DNA of 64,000 bases from JBCBKP01 sp038521625 (GCA_038521625.1 JBCBKP010000002.1:62001-126000); one strand, 5' to 3'; shown: positions 28,051-37,316, counted from the first letter of the stretch. The notes: generated from the letters alone by a model not told the origin. Translations and numbers: made by a program.

Positions 28051-29862
28051 ATGCTGCACAGACTCCTCGGATGCGCTTCGGTCGCGGTCATCGCCTCGGT
28101 CTCGGTCGCCCAGATGCCCGGGGGCGGGCAAGAAGACGGAGAGTCGGCGCGGCTGCTCGAGCTCATGGACGGGCTCCTCGACATCGCCTACGAGGCGGAT
28201 CCGGTCTCGGTCGAGCCGTACATCGACGAGCCCACGCGTTCGGGTGAGCTCGCGGACGTGAGCCCTCGCTCGGTCGAGCGCCGGTACAACCGGTTGCGCC
28301 GTCTTCGGGCCGAGCTCCGAACGGTGAATCCCGAGCGGCTGGAGGAGTCGCGGCGGCTCGATCTCGAGCTGACCGTCTACATGGTCGACCGGCGGCTCGA
28401 CCTCGAACGCTTCGAGCCCGAGCAGATGCCGGTGGGGAGCATCAACGGCCCGCAGTACTGGCTGCCGCAGCTCGCCGACTTCGTGCCGCTGATCACCGAG
28501 GCCGAGCGCGGGCTGTACCTCGACCGGCTGAAGATGGTCGAGCGGCACCTCGCCCAGCACACCGAGCAGATGCGCCGCGGCATCCTGGCCGGACGCACGC
28601 CGCCGAAGGTCGTGATCCGGCCGGCGATCGCGCAGGCCCGCTCGCAGGTCGTCGAGGACCCGACGGCCAGCAGCTTCTACCGCCCGTTCGCCGATCGTCC
28701 GGACGACCCGATGGCCGCGATGGCGCGGGCGGTGATCCGCGAGGGGATCGTGCCGGCTTACGAGCGGTTCGCGGAGTTCCTCGAGACCGAGTACTTGCCC
28801 GCTTGCCGCGACACGTTCGGCATCTCCGAGAGCGTCGACGGGCCGCCGGTGTACGACGCCCGGATCCGCGAGCACACGACGCTCGCGCTGACCGCCGACG
28901 GCGTGCACGAGATCGGCCTGGCCGAGGTGGCCCGGATCCGGGCCGAGATGTTCGAGGTGATCGCGCGAACGGACTTCCCGCTCAAGAACAGCCTCGAGGG
29001 CGACGAGCTGTTCACCGCGTTCGTCGAGTACCTGCGGACCGACCCGCGGTTCTACTTCACCGAGGCCGAGGACCTGCTCGACGCCTACCGCGTGCTCAGC
29101 AAGAAGATCGACGCCGAGCTGCCCGAGCTCTTCGGCGTGCTGCCGCGGTTGCCCTACGGCGTGCGCGAGATCCCGCTGTTCGCAGCGCGGTTCAGCCCGA
29201 CGGCGTACTACTACCCGGGCTCGCTCAGGGACGGCCGCGCCGGCTATTTCATGGCCAACACCTACGCGCTCGACCAGCGTCCGAAGTACGACATCGTGGC
29301 GTTGACGCTGCACGAGGCGGTGCCGGGCCATCACTTTCAGATCGCGCTGGCCGAGGAGCTGGAGGACGCCCACCCGCTCCGCCGGATGGCCGGGTTTACG
29401 GCGTTCGTCGAGGGCTGGGCGCTGTACGCCGAGCGGCTGGGGCTCGAGGTCGGCGAGGACCGGGTCGACGACGGCGTCGAGCGCGGGCTGTACGCGGACC
29501 CGTACGACGACTTCGGGCGGCTGAACTACGAGATGTGGCGCGCGATGCGGCTGGTGGTCGACACCGGCATCCACAGCAAGGGCTGGAGCCGCCAGCGGGC
29601 GATCGACTTCATGCTGGCCAACAGCGCCAACACCGAGGTCGACACCGCCAACGAGGTCGACCGCTACATCGGCTGGCCCGGGCAGGCGCTGGGGTACAAG
29701 CTCGGTGAGCTGAAGATCCGCGAGCTGAGGGCGTTCGCCGAGGACGAGCTGGGCGATGCCTTCGATATCCGCGCGTTCCACGACGAGCTGCTGAGCGACG
29801 GCGCGCTGCCGCTGCCGGTGCTGGAGTCGAAGATGCGGCGGTGGGTCGAAGCGCAGCAGTGA
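28051..29862 (+). CDS. Exported DUF885 family protein (putative metallopeptidase-like)
   Basis: This 603-residue protein has an N-terminal signal segment (CASVAVIASVSVA). The DUF885 body carries LHEAVPGHHFQIALAEELED around residue 430, the HExxxGHH motif typical of this family, and FVEGWALYAERLGLE about 30 residues later. The layout is gluzincin-like (two His plus a downstream Glu). DUF885 members are widespread, mostly uncharacterised, and often annotated as carboxypeptidase-like. It is followed by a GTGA-overlapping gene. Confidence 0.85.
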   Translation: MLHRLLGCASVAVIASVSVAQMPGGGQEDGESARLLELMDGLLDIAYEADPVSVEPYIDEPTRSGELADVSPRSVERRYNRLRRLRAELRTVNPERLEESRRLDLELTVYMVDRRLDLERFEPEQMPVGSINGPQYWLPQLADFVPLITEAERGLYLDRLKMVERHLAQHTEQMRRGILAGRTPPKVVIRPAIAQARSQVVEDPTASSFYRPFADRPDDPMAAMARAVIREGIVPAYERFAEFLETEYLPACRDTFGISESVDGPPVYDARIREHTTLALTADGVHEIGLAEVARIRAEMFEVIARTDFPLKNSLEGDELFTAFVEYLRTDPRFYFTEAEDLLDAYRVLSKKIDAELPELFGVLPRLPYGVREIPLFAARFSPTAYYYPGSLRDGRAGYFMANTYALDQRPKYDIVALTLHEAVPGHHFQIALAEELEDAHPLRRMAGFTAFVEGWALYAERLGLEVGEDRVDDGVERGLYADPYDDFGRLNYEMWRAMRLVVDTGIHSKGWSRQRAIDFMLANSANTEVDTANEVDRYIGWPGQALGYKLGELKIRELRAFAEDELGDAFDIRAFHDELLSDGALPLPVLESKMRRWVEAQQ

Positions 29863-30677
29863 GCGTGGAGCGGATCGAGTTCGGGTTCGAGATCGACAGG
29901 CCGACGCTTGTGGAGGCAACGGTCGCCTGCTATACCGGCTTCGAGCGGCCGAAGACGGGCGGCCGAGCCTCGGATCGCGCGGGTCGGCAGGGTCTGGTCT
30001 TATTCATCAATCTGGCAGTCGCCGCCTTCGTCGTCGGGATGATTCGCTATGGGGATCAGGTCCGGGCCACGGAGCTGGTGATCGATATCGTGCTCTCGGT
30101 CCTCGCGGCCCTGGGCGTCTACTACGTGTGGTGCTTTCTTGCGACTAGACCAAGGGCGAAGCGGCTCGCCGCGAAGCAGATGGAGCTCTTCGCGGAAGAC
30201 AACTCGATCGTTCCCGCTCTTTTGCAGGTTGGACGGCGCCGTGTCGTCCTCACCGGAGACTCGATCTCGTTCGAATCGGAGCGCGGGAGAATGACGATCG
30301 AGTGGCCGATCGTCGTCGCCGCGTATCGCGTCGGTCGCATCATCGTGCTGCGAACACGCAGCGGCGAGTTCTACTGGTGGCCTGATTCCGCATTCGAGTC
30401 GCCCGGGGAAGCCGACGAGGCGTTGGCGTTCGGGCAGGCGCGGATTAGGTCCCACGGCGGGCTGTTCTCGTTCGCCCGGGATCAGTTCGGCATCGATCCA
30501 AAATGCCCTTCCTGCGGGTATGACCTCGCCGGCATCGAGGGGGACCTCTGCCCGGAGTGCGGCGCGCGGGCTTCGCTCGACCAGCTCGCGAACGCCGCGA
30601 TCGATGGTCTGACCCCGAAACCCAAGAGCTTCGCGATGTTCAGGCCCAAGCGCGCTCGATGGAATCACTCGAGGTAG
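29859..30677 (+). CDS. Two-helix membrane protein with C-terminal zinc ribbon (YcxB-like layout)
   Basis: This 272-residue protein has two helices at about 45-65 and 75-98 (LVLFINLAVAAFVVGMI and VLSVLAALGVYYVWCFL). A soluble domain follows with FESERGRMTIEWPIV and GEFYWWPDSAFESP, reminiscent of YcxB domains. Near the end is a zinc ribbon, CPSCGYDLAGIEGDLCPECG. That ribbon text is very common in planctomycete membrane proteins. The GTG at 29859 overlaps the preceding stop. The 3' end overlaps the convergent speA gene by 13 bp. Function is unknown. Confidence 0.65.
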   Translation: MSVERIEFGFEIDRPTLVEATVACYTGFERPKTGGRASDRAGRQGLVLFINLAVAAFVVGMIRYGDQVRATELVIDIVLSVLAALGVYYVWCFLATRPRAKRLAAKQMELFAEDNSIVPALLQVGRRRVVLTGDSISFESERGRMTIEWPIVVAAYRVGRIIVLRTRSGEFYWWPDSAFESPGEADEALAFGQARIRSHGGLFSFARDQFGIDPKCPSCGYDLAGIEGDLCPECGARASLDQLANAAIDGLTPKPKSFAMFRPKRARWNHSR

Positions 30678-32704
30678 GTGTAGCCCTCGAGGCCCGACTC
30701 GTAGAAGCTGAGCAGGCTCCGGCTCTCGGCGACGTTCATGCGACCCTGGCGGACAGCGAGCTCGGCCTCGCGACGGATCGCCTCGCGCAGCTGCGCAGGC
30801 TCGTACTGCACGTAGCCCAGCACCTCGCTCACGCGATCGCCCTCGATCAGCTCGTCGATCCCGAATCCGACCTCGTCGTCGAGCGAGACGTGCGCCACGT
30901 GCGAGTCGCCGAAGAGATTGTGCAGGTCGCCGAGCACCTCCTGGTACGCCCCGACCAGGAAGACCGCGAGGTAGTAGGGCGTCTCGGGGGCGCCCTCCTC
31001 GTCGAAGTCCAGGTCGTGCAGCTCGAGCGTCGGCTTGAAGTCTCGCGCGTCGTCGCACGCGAACCGGTCGATCGAGCCGTCGCTGTCGCAGGTGATATCG
31101 GCCACGACCGCCCGGCGTGTCGGCCGCTCGCCGAGCCGCTGGATCGGCATGACCGGGAAGAGCTGGTCGATCGCCCACGAGTCCGGCAGCGACTGGAAGA
31201 TCGAGAGGTTCCCGAAGTAGGTGTCCGCGAGCTGGCGCGGCAGGTCGTTCAGCTCGTCTGCCAGGTCCGGCCGGCCGCCCGCCTCGGCCTCGCGGAGCAC
31301 GCGGATCGAGGTCGCCCAGTAGAGCTTCTCGGCCGCGGCCCGCATCGGCAGGCTGAGGTAGCCCAGGTTGAACAGGCTCATCGCCTCGTCGCGGGCCTGC
31401 GTCGCGTCGTGGGCGGCCTCGTTCAGCTTCTCCGGATCGGCCGCGAGCTCGTAGGCGTCGACGAGATCCCGGATCGGCTGGGGCACCTCTTCGCCGCTCG
31501 CCTGCTTCTCGCCCTCCATCTGCGTGCGGATCTCTTCGAGCCCCGGGTCCTCGCAGAAGGACGACCGCCCGAGCACGTCGAAGACCAGCACGCTCGAGTG
31601 CGCGACCATCGCCCGCCCGGACTCGCTGATGATCCGCGGGTGCGGCTGGCCTGCGTCGTCGCAGGCGGCCTTGATGCGGTAGACGATGTCGGTCGCGTAC
31701 TCGTCGAGCGAGTAGTCCGCCGAGCTCGACCAGGCCGACTGGCTGCCGTCGTAGTCGATCGCCAGCCCGCCTCCGACGTCGATCGTGTGCACCCCGGCGC
31801 CGAGCCGGCGCAGCTCGCAGAAGAATCGGGCCAGCTCGCTGATCGCCTGCTTGATGTGCCGCATCTCGCAGAGCTGGCTGCCGATGTGGAAGTGCACCAG
31901 GCTCAGGCAGTCGGCCATGCCGCGGTCCTTGAGCCGCTCGAGCGCGGTCAGGACCTCCGAGGCGTGCAGCCCGAACTTGCTCCGCTCGCCCGCGCTCTCG
32001 GCCCAGCGCCCGCCGCCGATCGCGGCGGGCTTGACGCGCACGCCGATCTGGGGCCGGACGCCGTAGCGGTCGGCGTGGCTGAGCAGGCGGGTCAGCTCGC
32101 CGCGCCCCTCGATGACGGTCGTGATGTCGCGCCCGAGCTTGTGGGCGAGGATGACGGTCTCGACGTACTCGTCGTCCTTGAAGCCGTTGCAGACGATCGG
32201 CATCGCCCCGCGCCGCTCGGTCAGCCCCAGGACCGCCAGCAGCTCCGGCTTGCTGCCCGCCTCGAGCCCGAATCCGACCGAGCCGGCGATGTCACGGATG
32301 GTCTCGGCCAGGTGCCGCTGCTGGTTGACCTTGATCGGGTAGACGCAGGTGTAGCCGCCCTGGTATTGCTCCTGCTCGATCGCCCGGTCGAACGCCGCGC
32401 GGATCGAGCGCATGCGGTGCTCGACGATCTCCGGGAACCGGATCAGGACCGGCGTCCCGATGCCGCGCTGGCGCAGACCCTCGGTCAGCTCGACCAGGTC
32501 GATCGACTTCGCGGCGGTGTCGTGCGCGTCGCCGTGGGGCGTGACCTCGAGCGTGCCGCCCCGGCCCACGCGGAAGTAGCCGCCGGCCCAGCCCTCGAGC
32601 CCGTAGAGCGCGGCGGCGTCGGCCGTCGTCCAGTCGGAGGCCGGGCGCGGCGTGGGGGCGTGGGAGTCTCGAGAGGCCTGTTCGAGCGTGTCCGGCGGCG
32701 TCAT
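30665..32704 (-). CDS. speA: Biosynthetic arginine decarboxylase
   Basis: SpeA converts arginine to agmatine using PLP. The 679-residue product matches the fold type III enzyme: YTCVYPIKVNQQRHLAETI carries the PLP lysine, followed by GFGLEAGSKPELLAVLGL and VHTIDVGGGLAIDYDGSQSA. The region SLVHFHIGSQLCEMRHIKQA carries the conserved HxGSQ, and ESGRAMVAHSSVLVFDVLG lies after it. Length fits the family's usual 630-660 plus a short N-terminal extension. With the spermidine synthase at 27022 it suggests an agmatine route to polyamines. Agmatinase or agmatine deiminase genes are not in the window. Confidence 0.95.
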   Translation of the reverse strand: MTPPDTLEQASRDSHAPTPRPASDWTTADAAALYGLEGWAGGYFRVGRGGTLEVTPHGDAHDTAAKSIDLVELTEGLRQRGIGTPVLIRFPEIVEHRMRSIRAAFDRAIEQEQYQGGYTCVYPIKVNQQRHLAETIRDIAGSVGFGLEAGSKPELLAVLGLTERRGAMPIVCNGFKDDEYVETVILAHKLGRDITTVIEGRGELTRLLSHADRYGVRPQIGVRVKPAAIGGGRWAESAGERSKFGLHASEVLTALERLKDRGMADCLSLVHFHIGSQLCEMRHIKQAISELARFFCELRRLGAGVHTIDVGGGLAIDYDGSQSAWSSSADYSLDEYATDIVYRIKAACDDAGQPHPRIISESGRAMVAHSSVLVFDVLGRSSFCEDPGLEEIRTQMEGEKQASGEEVPQPIRDLVDAYELAADPEKLNEAAHDATQARDEAMSLFNLGYLSLPMRAAAEKLYWATSIRVLREAEAGGRPDLADELNDLPRQLADTYFGNLSIFQSLPDSWAIDQLFPVMPIQRLGERPTRRAVVADITCDSDGSIDRFACDDARDFKPTLELHDLDFDEEGAPETPYYLAVFLVGAYQEVLGDLHNLFGDSHVAHVSLDDEVGFGIDELIEGDRVSEVLGYVQYEPAQLREAIRREAELAVRQGRMNVAESRSLLSFYESGLEGYTYLE

Positions 32705-32788
32705 TGGTGAAGGGTAGAGCGTCGCCGGTCCGGGCGTCGCGCCTTGTGTGCTCGTGACGGGAGTCCGCGGGATGTCATCGTGCGCGGT

Positions 32789-34306
32789 CTATCCCGCGGC
32801 CTCAGCGACGGCCCCCAGGATCGGCATCGCCAGCAGATAGGTCAGCGCCGTCACCAGCACCACGCCGATCAGGTTCAGGAGGAACCCGGTCCGCGCCATC
32901 AGCGGGATCGTCAGGCGGCCCGAGGCGAACACGACCGCGTTCGGCGGCGTCGCCACCGGCATCATGAAGGCGCAGCTCGCCGCGACCGTCGCCGGCACCA
33001 GCAGCAGCACCGGGTCGACGTCGAGCGCGACCGCGACCCCGCCCAGCACCGGCAGCAGCGTCGCCGCCGTCGCCGTGTTGCTCGTCAGTTCGGTCAGGAA
33101 CGTGACGACCAGGGCGACCAGCGCCACGATCAGCAGCATCGGCAGCACGTCGAGCGCCCCGGCCTGGCCCGCGATCAGATCGGCGATGCCGTTGCCCTGG
33201 ATCGCGCCCGCGAGCGACAGCCCGCCGCCGAAGAGCAGCAGCACGCCCCAGGGCAGGCGGGTGAGGTCGCTCCACTCGAGCACGAACTCGCGGGTCTTGA
33301 TGTTCGAGGGGATCGCGAAGAGCGAGATCGCCGCGATGATCGCGATCCCGGCGTCGGAGAGCCCGGCGAACGGGCTGAACTCGTCGATCTCGATCTTCGT
33401 CAGCAGCGGGCGGGTGATCCACAGGCAGGCGGTCATCAGGAACACGACCATCGTGACCCACTCGGTCGAGGTCATCGGCCCGAGGGCCTGGCGCCGCTCG
33501 GCGATCACGCGGCCCGCGGCCTCGGCGTCGCCCCGGCGCAGCCGGAACAGCACGTTGGTCAGCATGAACCACACGATCGGGACGAAGACGATCACCAGGG
33601 GCACGCCCACCGCCAGCCACTCGGCGAATCCGATTGTCCGCCCGTAGGTCTCCTGCACGTAGCCGGCGAAGAAGGCGTTCGGCGGCGTCCCGATCAGCGT
33701 GCCGATGCCGCCGATCGAGGCGGCGTACGCCAGCCCGAGCAGCAGGGCCTTGCCGAAACTGCCGTCGCTCTCCGAATCGGCCTCGTCGCCCGCTTCATCG
33801 AACACCGCCGCCACGCTCAGGCCGATCGGCAGCATCATTACCGCCGAGGCGGTGTTCGAGATCCACATGCTCATGAACGCCGCGATGCACATGAAGCCGG
33901 CGATCACGGTCTTCTGGCCCGAGCCGATCACGTTCAGCACGACCAGGGCGATCCGCTTGTGCAGCCCGCTGCGCTCCATCGCCAGGCCCAGCACGAAGCC
34001 GCCGAAGAACAGCCCGATCACCGGGTTGGCGTAGGGCGCCGCGGCCTCGCGGATCGAGGCGTCGGTCCCGAGCGGCAGGACGACCAGGGGCAGCAGCGCG
34101 GTCACAGAGACGTCGACTGCCTCGGTCAGCCACCAAGCGACCATCCAGGCCATCATCGCGATCACCGCGCGACCGTCCTCGGAGAGCCCGTCCTCGCCGC
34201 CGGTCAGCAGCGATGAAAGCGCATACGCGAGCCCGGCCGCGACGGGGCCGAGGACGAGGCCAACCAGCTGGATGGTGCCGCGGCGGCGCGGGCGATCGGT
34301 AACCAC
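32789..34306 (-). CDS. SLC13/DASS family sodium-coupled anion transporter
   Basis: The 505-residue protein has about eleven helices. It shows the two SNT-type motifs of the divalent anion:Na+ symporter family: FMSMWISNTASAVMMLPIGL in the first half and TELTSNTATAATLLPVLGGV in the second. The segment LLFGGGLSLAGAIQGNGIAD is also typical. Members carry dicarboxylates, sulfate or phosphate; the substrate cannot be read here. The GTG at 34306 is the only start leaving a normal N-terminus. Neighbouring genes give no clue to the substrate. Confidence 0.88.
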   Translation of the reverse strand: MVTDRPRRRGTIQLVGLVLGPVAAGLAYALSSLLTGGEDGLSEDGRAVIAMMAWMVAWWLTEAVDVSVTALLPLVVLPLGTDASIREAAAPYANPVIGLFFGGFVLGLAMERSGLHKRIALVVLNVIGSGQKTVIAGFMCIAAFMSMWISNTASAVMMLPIGLSVAAVFDEAGDEADSESDGSFGKALLLGLAYAASIGGIGTLIGTPPNAFFAGYVQETYGRTIGFAEWLAVGVPLVIVFVPIVWFMLTNVLFRLRRGDAEAAGRVIAERRQALGPMTSTEWVTMVVFLMTACLWITRPLLTKIEIDEFSPFAGLSDAGIAIIAAISLFAIPSNIKTREFVLEWSDLTRLPWGVLLLFGGGLSLAGAIQGNGIADLIAGQAGALDVLPMLLIVALVALVVTFLTELTSNTATAATLLPVLGGVAVALDVDPVLLLVPATVAASCAFMMPVATPPNAVVFASGRLTIPLMARTGFLLNLIGVVLVTALTYLLAMPILGAVAEAAG

Positions 34307-34336
34307 CGAGATCCTCCGGCGGGCAATGTACCGGGG

Positions 34337-34627
34337 TCAGTCGTCAGACGCGCGTTGGATCTGGGCCAGCCGCGCGACGACCGCCGCGGCGTCGGCGTCG
34401 CCCTCCATCGCCCGCTGCCGCAGCGCCGCGTAGATCTGCCGCAGGTCGTCGTCGGTCACGACGATCTCGGGGTGCGCCTCGTGGATCGTCCGGGCGAGGC
34501 GCGAGCCCGGGTCCCCGCTGATGTGCACGCCGCTGTTGGTGATCCCGACCACGACCGTCGCGTCGCCGTCGGCGCTATCGACGACCCGCGACGCGTCGCG
34601 CGTGATCCGCGCGAACGTGAGGAGCAC
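34337..34627 (-). CDS. Small hypothetical protein, probably with a frameshifted N-terminus
   Basis: The open frame from a GTG at 34627 gives 96 residues with no recognised motif. The same frame upstream (34672-34628) encodes a clear hydrophobic signal-like stretch, RFLLAAAVSLLLSPASV, but no ATG, GTG or TTG precedes it before a stop. A plausible start, ATG at 34716 (MSDKNSGSVRR), lies in a different frame that runs into low-complexity Ser/Arg text at the same place. The most economical reading is a signal-peptide protein broken by a one- or two-base indel near 34680. Either the gene is a recent pseudogene or the sequence has an error there. Confidence 0.45.
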   Translation of the reverse strand: MLLTFARITRDASRVVDSADGDATVVVGITNSGVHISGDPGSRLARTIHEAHPEIVVTDDDLRQIYAALRQRAMEGDADAAAVVARLAQIQRASDD

Positions 34628-34833
34628 CGAGGCCGGGCTGAGCAGCAGCGAGACCGCCGCCGCGAGGAGGAAACGCCGAGGTACCGTCTGACCGATCCGC
34701 TGTTCTTGTCGCTCATGGGCCGAGTCTCGTGGGCCGCGGTCGGCGGGTCAAACCGCGGATCGGCGACGGCCGTCGCCGCGCCGGCCATCTGAGCGCCCCA
34801 GATCCGGATCGAGACCCACGCCCGGAGCTCGCC

Positions 34834-35898
34834 ATGCCCAAGCCGCCCATCCGCCGTATCGCCGCGTCCGTCCTGATGCTCGCCAGCCCGGTGATTCTCG
34901 CCCAATCCGAGAATCAGACCGAGACCCAATCCGAAGCCCGCAGCGAGGCCCGGGAGCAGATCGCCCGGCGGTGCGAGGCCGCCGAGGCGCTCGCGACGAC
35001 GGGCCTGGCCCGCGGGTTCCTCGCGGCGGGGCGCGAGCTCGGCCCGATGCCCGCGCCGCGGTCTGTCTACTTCAGCGAGACCGACCGCCGGTACATCGAC
35101 CGAGCGGGCTACGACGCGCTGCCCGAGGGCGAGCGGGCCGCGTTCGAGCGGCGCGAGATCGACGAGGCGACCTACTACGGGCGCTCGAGCCCGCCGGTGC
35201 TCTGGGTCCGGGCGCTCGATCTGGTCGCCGAGGCCGGGTTCGACTCGGCCGACGGCAAGAAGATCGTGGACTTCGGCTTCGGCAACGTCGCCCAGCTCCG
35301 CATGCTCGCCAGCCTCGGGGCCGACACCGTCGGCATCGAGATCGAGGGCTTCCACGACGTCGCCTTCGGGTACCCGGCCGACACCGGCCCGGTCGGGCGG
35401 GCCGAGGCCGCGGGCCCCGGGCGCGACGGCAGCATCGATCTGGCCTTCGGCCGCTGGCCGAGCACGCCCGAGATCATCGATCATGTCGGCGGCGGGATCG
35501 ATCTGTTCATGACCAAGAACACGCTCAAGAAGGGCTACATCCACCCCGAGCGCGAGGCGCCCGACCGGTGGCTGATCGATCTTGGCGTCGATGACGAGAC
35601 GTTCGTCCGAGAGCTGTACGGGGCGCTCGCGCCGGGTGGCTACGTGCTGATCTACAACCTCTATCCGAAGCCGGCGGGGCCGGACGAGCGCTACATCCCC
35701 TGGGCCTCGGGCGAGTGCCCGTTCGGGGCGTCGCTGCTCCGTCGCGCGGGCTTCGAGCTGGTCTCGTTCAATGAGGACGACTCGGACGCGGCGCACGACA
35801 TGTGGCTGACGCTGGGCATCGGGGGCGAGCAGACGCGCGAGGAGCTGCGCGAGGGCTTGTTTGCGATGGTCACGATCCTGCGGAAGCCGCTCGACTGA
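34834..35898 (+). CDS. Exported SAM-methyltransferase-like protein
   Basis: This 354-residue protein has a signal peptide (IAASVLMLASPVILAQ). A Rossmann-like core contains KKIVDFGFGNVAQLRMLASL (motif I position, Gly-x-Gly replaced by FGFGN) and then TVGIEIEGFHD (acidic end of strand 2). LFMTKNTLKKGYIHPE follows, and ELYGALAPGGYVLIYNLYPK is the post-III segment of class I methyltransferases. Export of a methyltransferase fold is unusual because SAM is cytoplasmic, so it may have lost SAM chemistry. The ATG at 34834 follows CCGGAG and is chosen over 34729 because only it yields a signal peptide. Confidence 0.65.
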   Translation: MPKPPIRRIAASVLMLASPVILAQSENQTETQSEARSEAREQIARRCEAAEALATTGLARGFLAAGRELGPMPAPRSVYFSETDRRYIDRAGYDALPEGERAAFERREIDEATYYGRSSPPVLWVRALDLVAEAGFDSADGKKIVDFGFGNVAQLRMLASLGADTVGIEIEGFHDVAFGYPADTGPVGRAEAAGPGRDGSIDLAFGRWPSTPEIIDHVGGGIDLFMTKNTLKKGYIHPEREAPDRWLIDLGVDDETFVRELYGALAPGGYVLIYNLYPKPAGPDERYIPWASGECPFGASLLRRAGFELVSFNEDDSDAAHDMWLTLGIGGEQTREELREGLFAMVTILRKPLD

Positions 35899-36032
35899 AT
35901 GCGTCGGAAGCACCCCGAAGCCGGGGCGCGGGGCTCCGATCGCGGGAGGTCGCGCTCTTGGCGAGCCCCAAGCGCCAGCGCGGGGTGCTGAACCGCTCGC
36001 TCGCGCTCGCGGCTCGTCAATCAACGAGCCTT
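35899..36032. other. Gap with hairpins and repeat-like palindromes after the methyltransferase-like gene
   Basis: GGCTCGT and ACGAGCC form a 7-bp hairpin at 36011-36030 followed by TTTCTTTG, a possible terminator for the plus-strand gene. The stretch 35990-36016 (CCGCTCGCTCGCGCTCGCGG) is an Arg/Ser-like low-complexity repeat that looks like dispersed intergenic repeat sequence. Confidence 0.4.
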
Positions 36033-36249
36033 TCTTTGACTCCCGCCCGCATTCCGGGCACGGGCCTTCGCTGCCCGAGACGTCGTAGCCGCAGCGCGAA
36101 CACTTGCCTCTATTCGACCGCCACCAGCGCCGGCCGAAGATGGGCACGCGGCCGGAGCCGGAGGCGAGCCCGCCCCAGGACAGCGTGTTGACGATCAGGC
36201 CGGACCAGATCGGGCGAAGCGCGATCCGCGCCCCGGACCACATGCTCAA
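36033..36249 (-). pseudogene. Remnant of a zinc-ribbon membrane protein gene
   Basis: The minus strand encodes MSMWSGARIALRPIWSGLIV, NTLSWGGLASGSGRVPIFG, RRWWRSNRGKCSRCGYDVSG and CPECGRESKKG. This matches the end of the common planctomycete layout: an RPIWxG...NTL segment, a hydrophobic stretch, an Arg-rich hinge, then a CxxCGYD...CPECG ribbon. The N-terminal half expected for such proteins is absent; the CGCGGAGA-type repeat at 36248-36293 abuts the break. No stop closes the frame at the usual place after the ribbon. It is best read as a truncated copy. Confidence 0.5.
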
Positions 36250-36293
36250 ATCTCCGCGTCCTCGCGAGTCTCCGCGCCTCCGCGTTCTCTCAC
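36248..36293. repeat. CGCGGAGA-type dispersed repeat, third cluster
   Basis: TCTCCGCGTCCTCGCGAGTC and TCTCCGCGCCTCCGCGTTCT match the clusters at 314-369 and 704-794. It lies directly between the zinc-ribbon remnant and the phenylalanine hydroxylase stop. Confidence 0.65.
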
Positions 36294-36300
36294 GTCCGAG

Positions 36301-37227
36301 TCACGCGATCATCGGCTCGCCGGTTTCTTCGAACACGCGGCTGGCGTAATCGTTCATCGCGTCGCGCAGCTGCTCGAACGAATCGAGCACGTAGAGAATC
36401 GGCTGGTAGTGATCGATCTCGAAGTCGGTCCCGCAGACGCGCTCCAGGTCGAACGCCCGGCGCTCGACCTTCTCGGTGCTCGGCTGCTCGCCCGGGCCGG
36501 GCTCGGGCGCGTGCAGGCAGTGGTGGGCCTCGCCGTGGCTGCTGATCAGCCCGGAGCCGTAGATCTTCAGGCGCCCGTCCTCGTGGATCAGCCCGAACTC
36601 GACGGTGAACCAGAACAGGCGGGCGAGGGCCTCGGTGTGCTCCGGGCCGGCCGCGAGCGCCGCCTTGCCGTAGGTCTGCAGGAACTCGGCGAAGACCGGG
36701 TCGGCGTGCAGCGGCACGTGCCCGAAGACGTCGTGGAAGATGTCCGGCTCGGGCAGGTAGTCCATCCGGTCCTTCGGGCGGATCGTGATGGTCGTGGGGA
36801 ACTCCCGGCGCGCCAGGCAGCTGAAGAAGCCCTTGGCGGGCAGGTAGCCCGGCACGGCGCGGCTCTGCCAGCCGGTCAGCGGGCGCAGGTACTCGTTGAT
36901 GCCCTTGACGGTGCGGGAGCCACCGTAGGGGTCCGGCGCCTCGCCGAAGAGCAGCGGCACGCGGTCGGGCACCAGGTTGATCGCCTTGAGCCCCTCGATG
37001 AAGACGTTGCTGGCCTGCTCCTCGAGCTTCTCCCAGCGCTGCTCGTAGAGCGTCTTCCAGACCAGGTGGTTCTCGTCGCTGTACCGCTCGTAGTGCTGCG
37101 TGACGTAGAACGTCTCGGTGTCGATCTCGTCGCGGGTCAGCTCGGCCGACGCGTCCGCGGCCTTCTGGGCCCGCTCGAACTCGTCGCCGTCGATGATGTT
37201 GTTGTACGCGATGTCGTCACGCATCAT
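36301..37227 (-). CDS. phhA: Phenylalanine 4-monooxygenase
   Basis: The enzyme hydroxylates phenylalanine to tyrosine using tetrahydropterin, non-haem iron and O2. The 308-residue protein has the iron ligands His155 and His160 in PDIFHDVFGHVPLH and Glu190 in RLFWFTVEFGLI. PLTGWQSRAVPGYLPAKGFF forms the pterin-side loop and YGSGLISSHGEA follows. It is a single catalytic domain, as in bacterial PhhA. The ATG at 37227 is preferred; an in-frame GTG at 37248 is possible. Confidence 0.95.
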   Translation of the reverse strand: MMRDDIAYNNIIDGDEFERAQKAADASAELTRDEIDTETFYVTQHYERYSDENHLVWKTLYEQRWEKLEEQASNVFIEGLKAINLVPDRVPLLFGEAPDPYGGSRTVKGINEYLRPLTGWQSRAVPGYLPAKGFFSCLARREFPTTITIRPKDRMDYLPEPDIFHDVFGHVPLHADPVFAEFLQTYGKAALAAGPEHTEALARLFWFTVEFGLIHEDGRLKIYGSGLISSHGEAHHCLHAPEPGPGEQPSTEKVERRAFDLERVCGTDFEIDHYQPILYVLDSFEQLRDAMNDYASRVFEETGEPMIA

Positions 37228-37316
37228 GCGACTCCCGGGGGACACCAACGTCCGCTTCTTTATGATACCACAGAGGTCCCGGTGTTCTTCCCGGGGGCCG
37301 GCCTGTGGACCGCGTT

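Noticed and set aside
26980..29919. A 979-codon open frame on the minus strand antisense to the spermidine synthase and DUF885 genes
   Set aside because: It is an Arg/His/Leu-rich mirror frame typical of high-GC codon bias, with no domain, while the plus strand encodes two clear families.
36033..36249. An intact small zinc-ribbon protein gene
   Set aside because: The family's N-terminal domain is missing, the fragment abuts a dispersed repeat, and no stop closes it after the ribbon.
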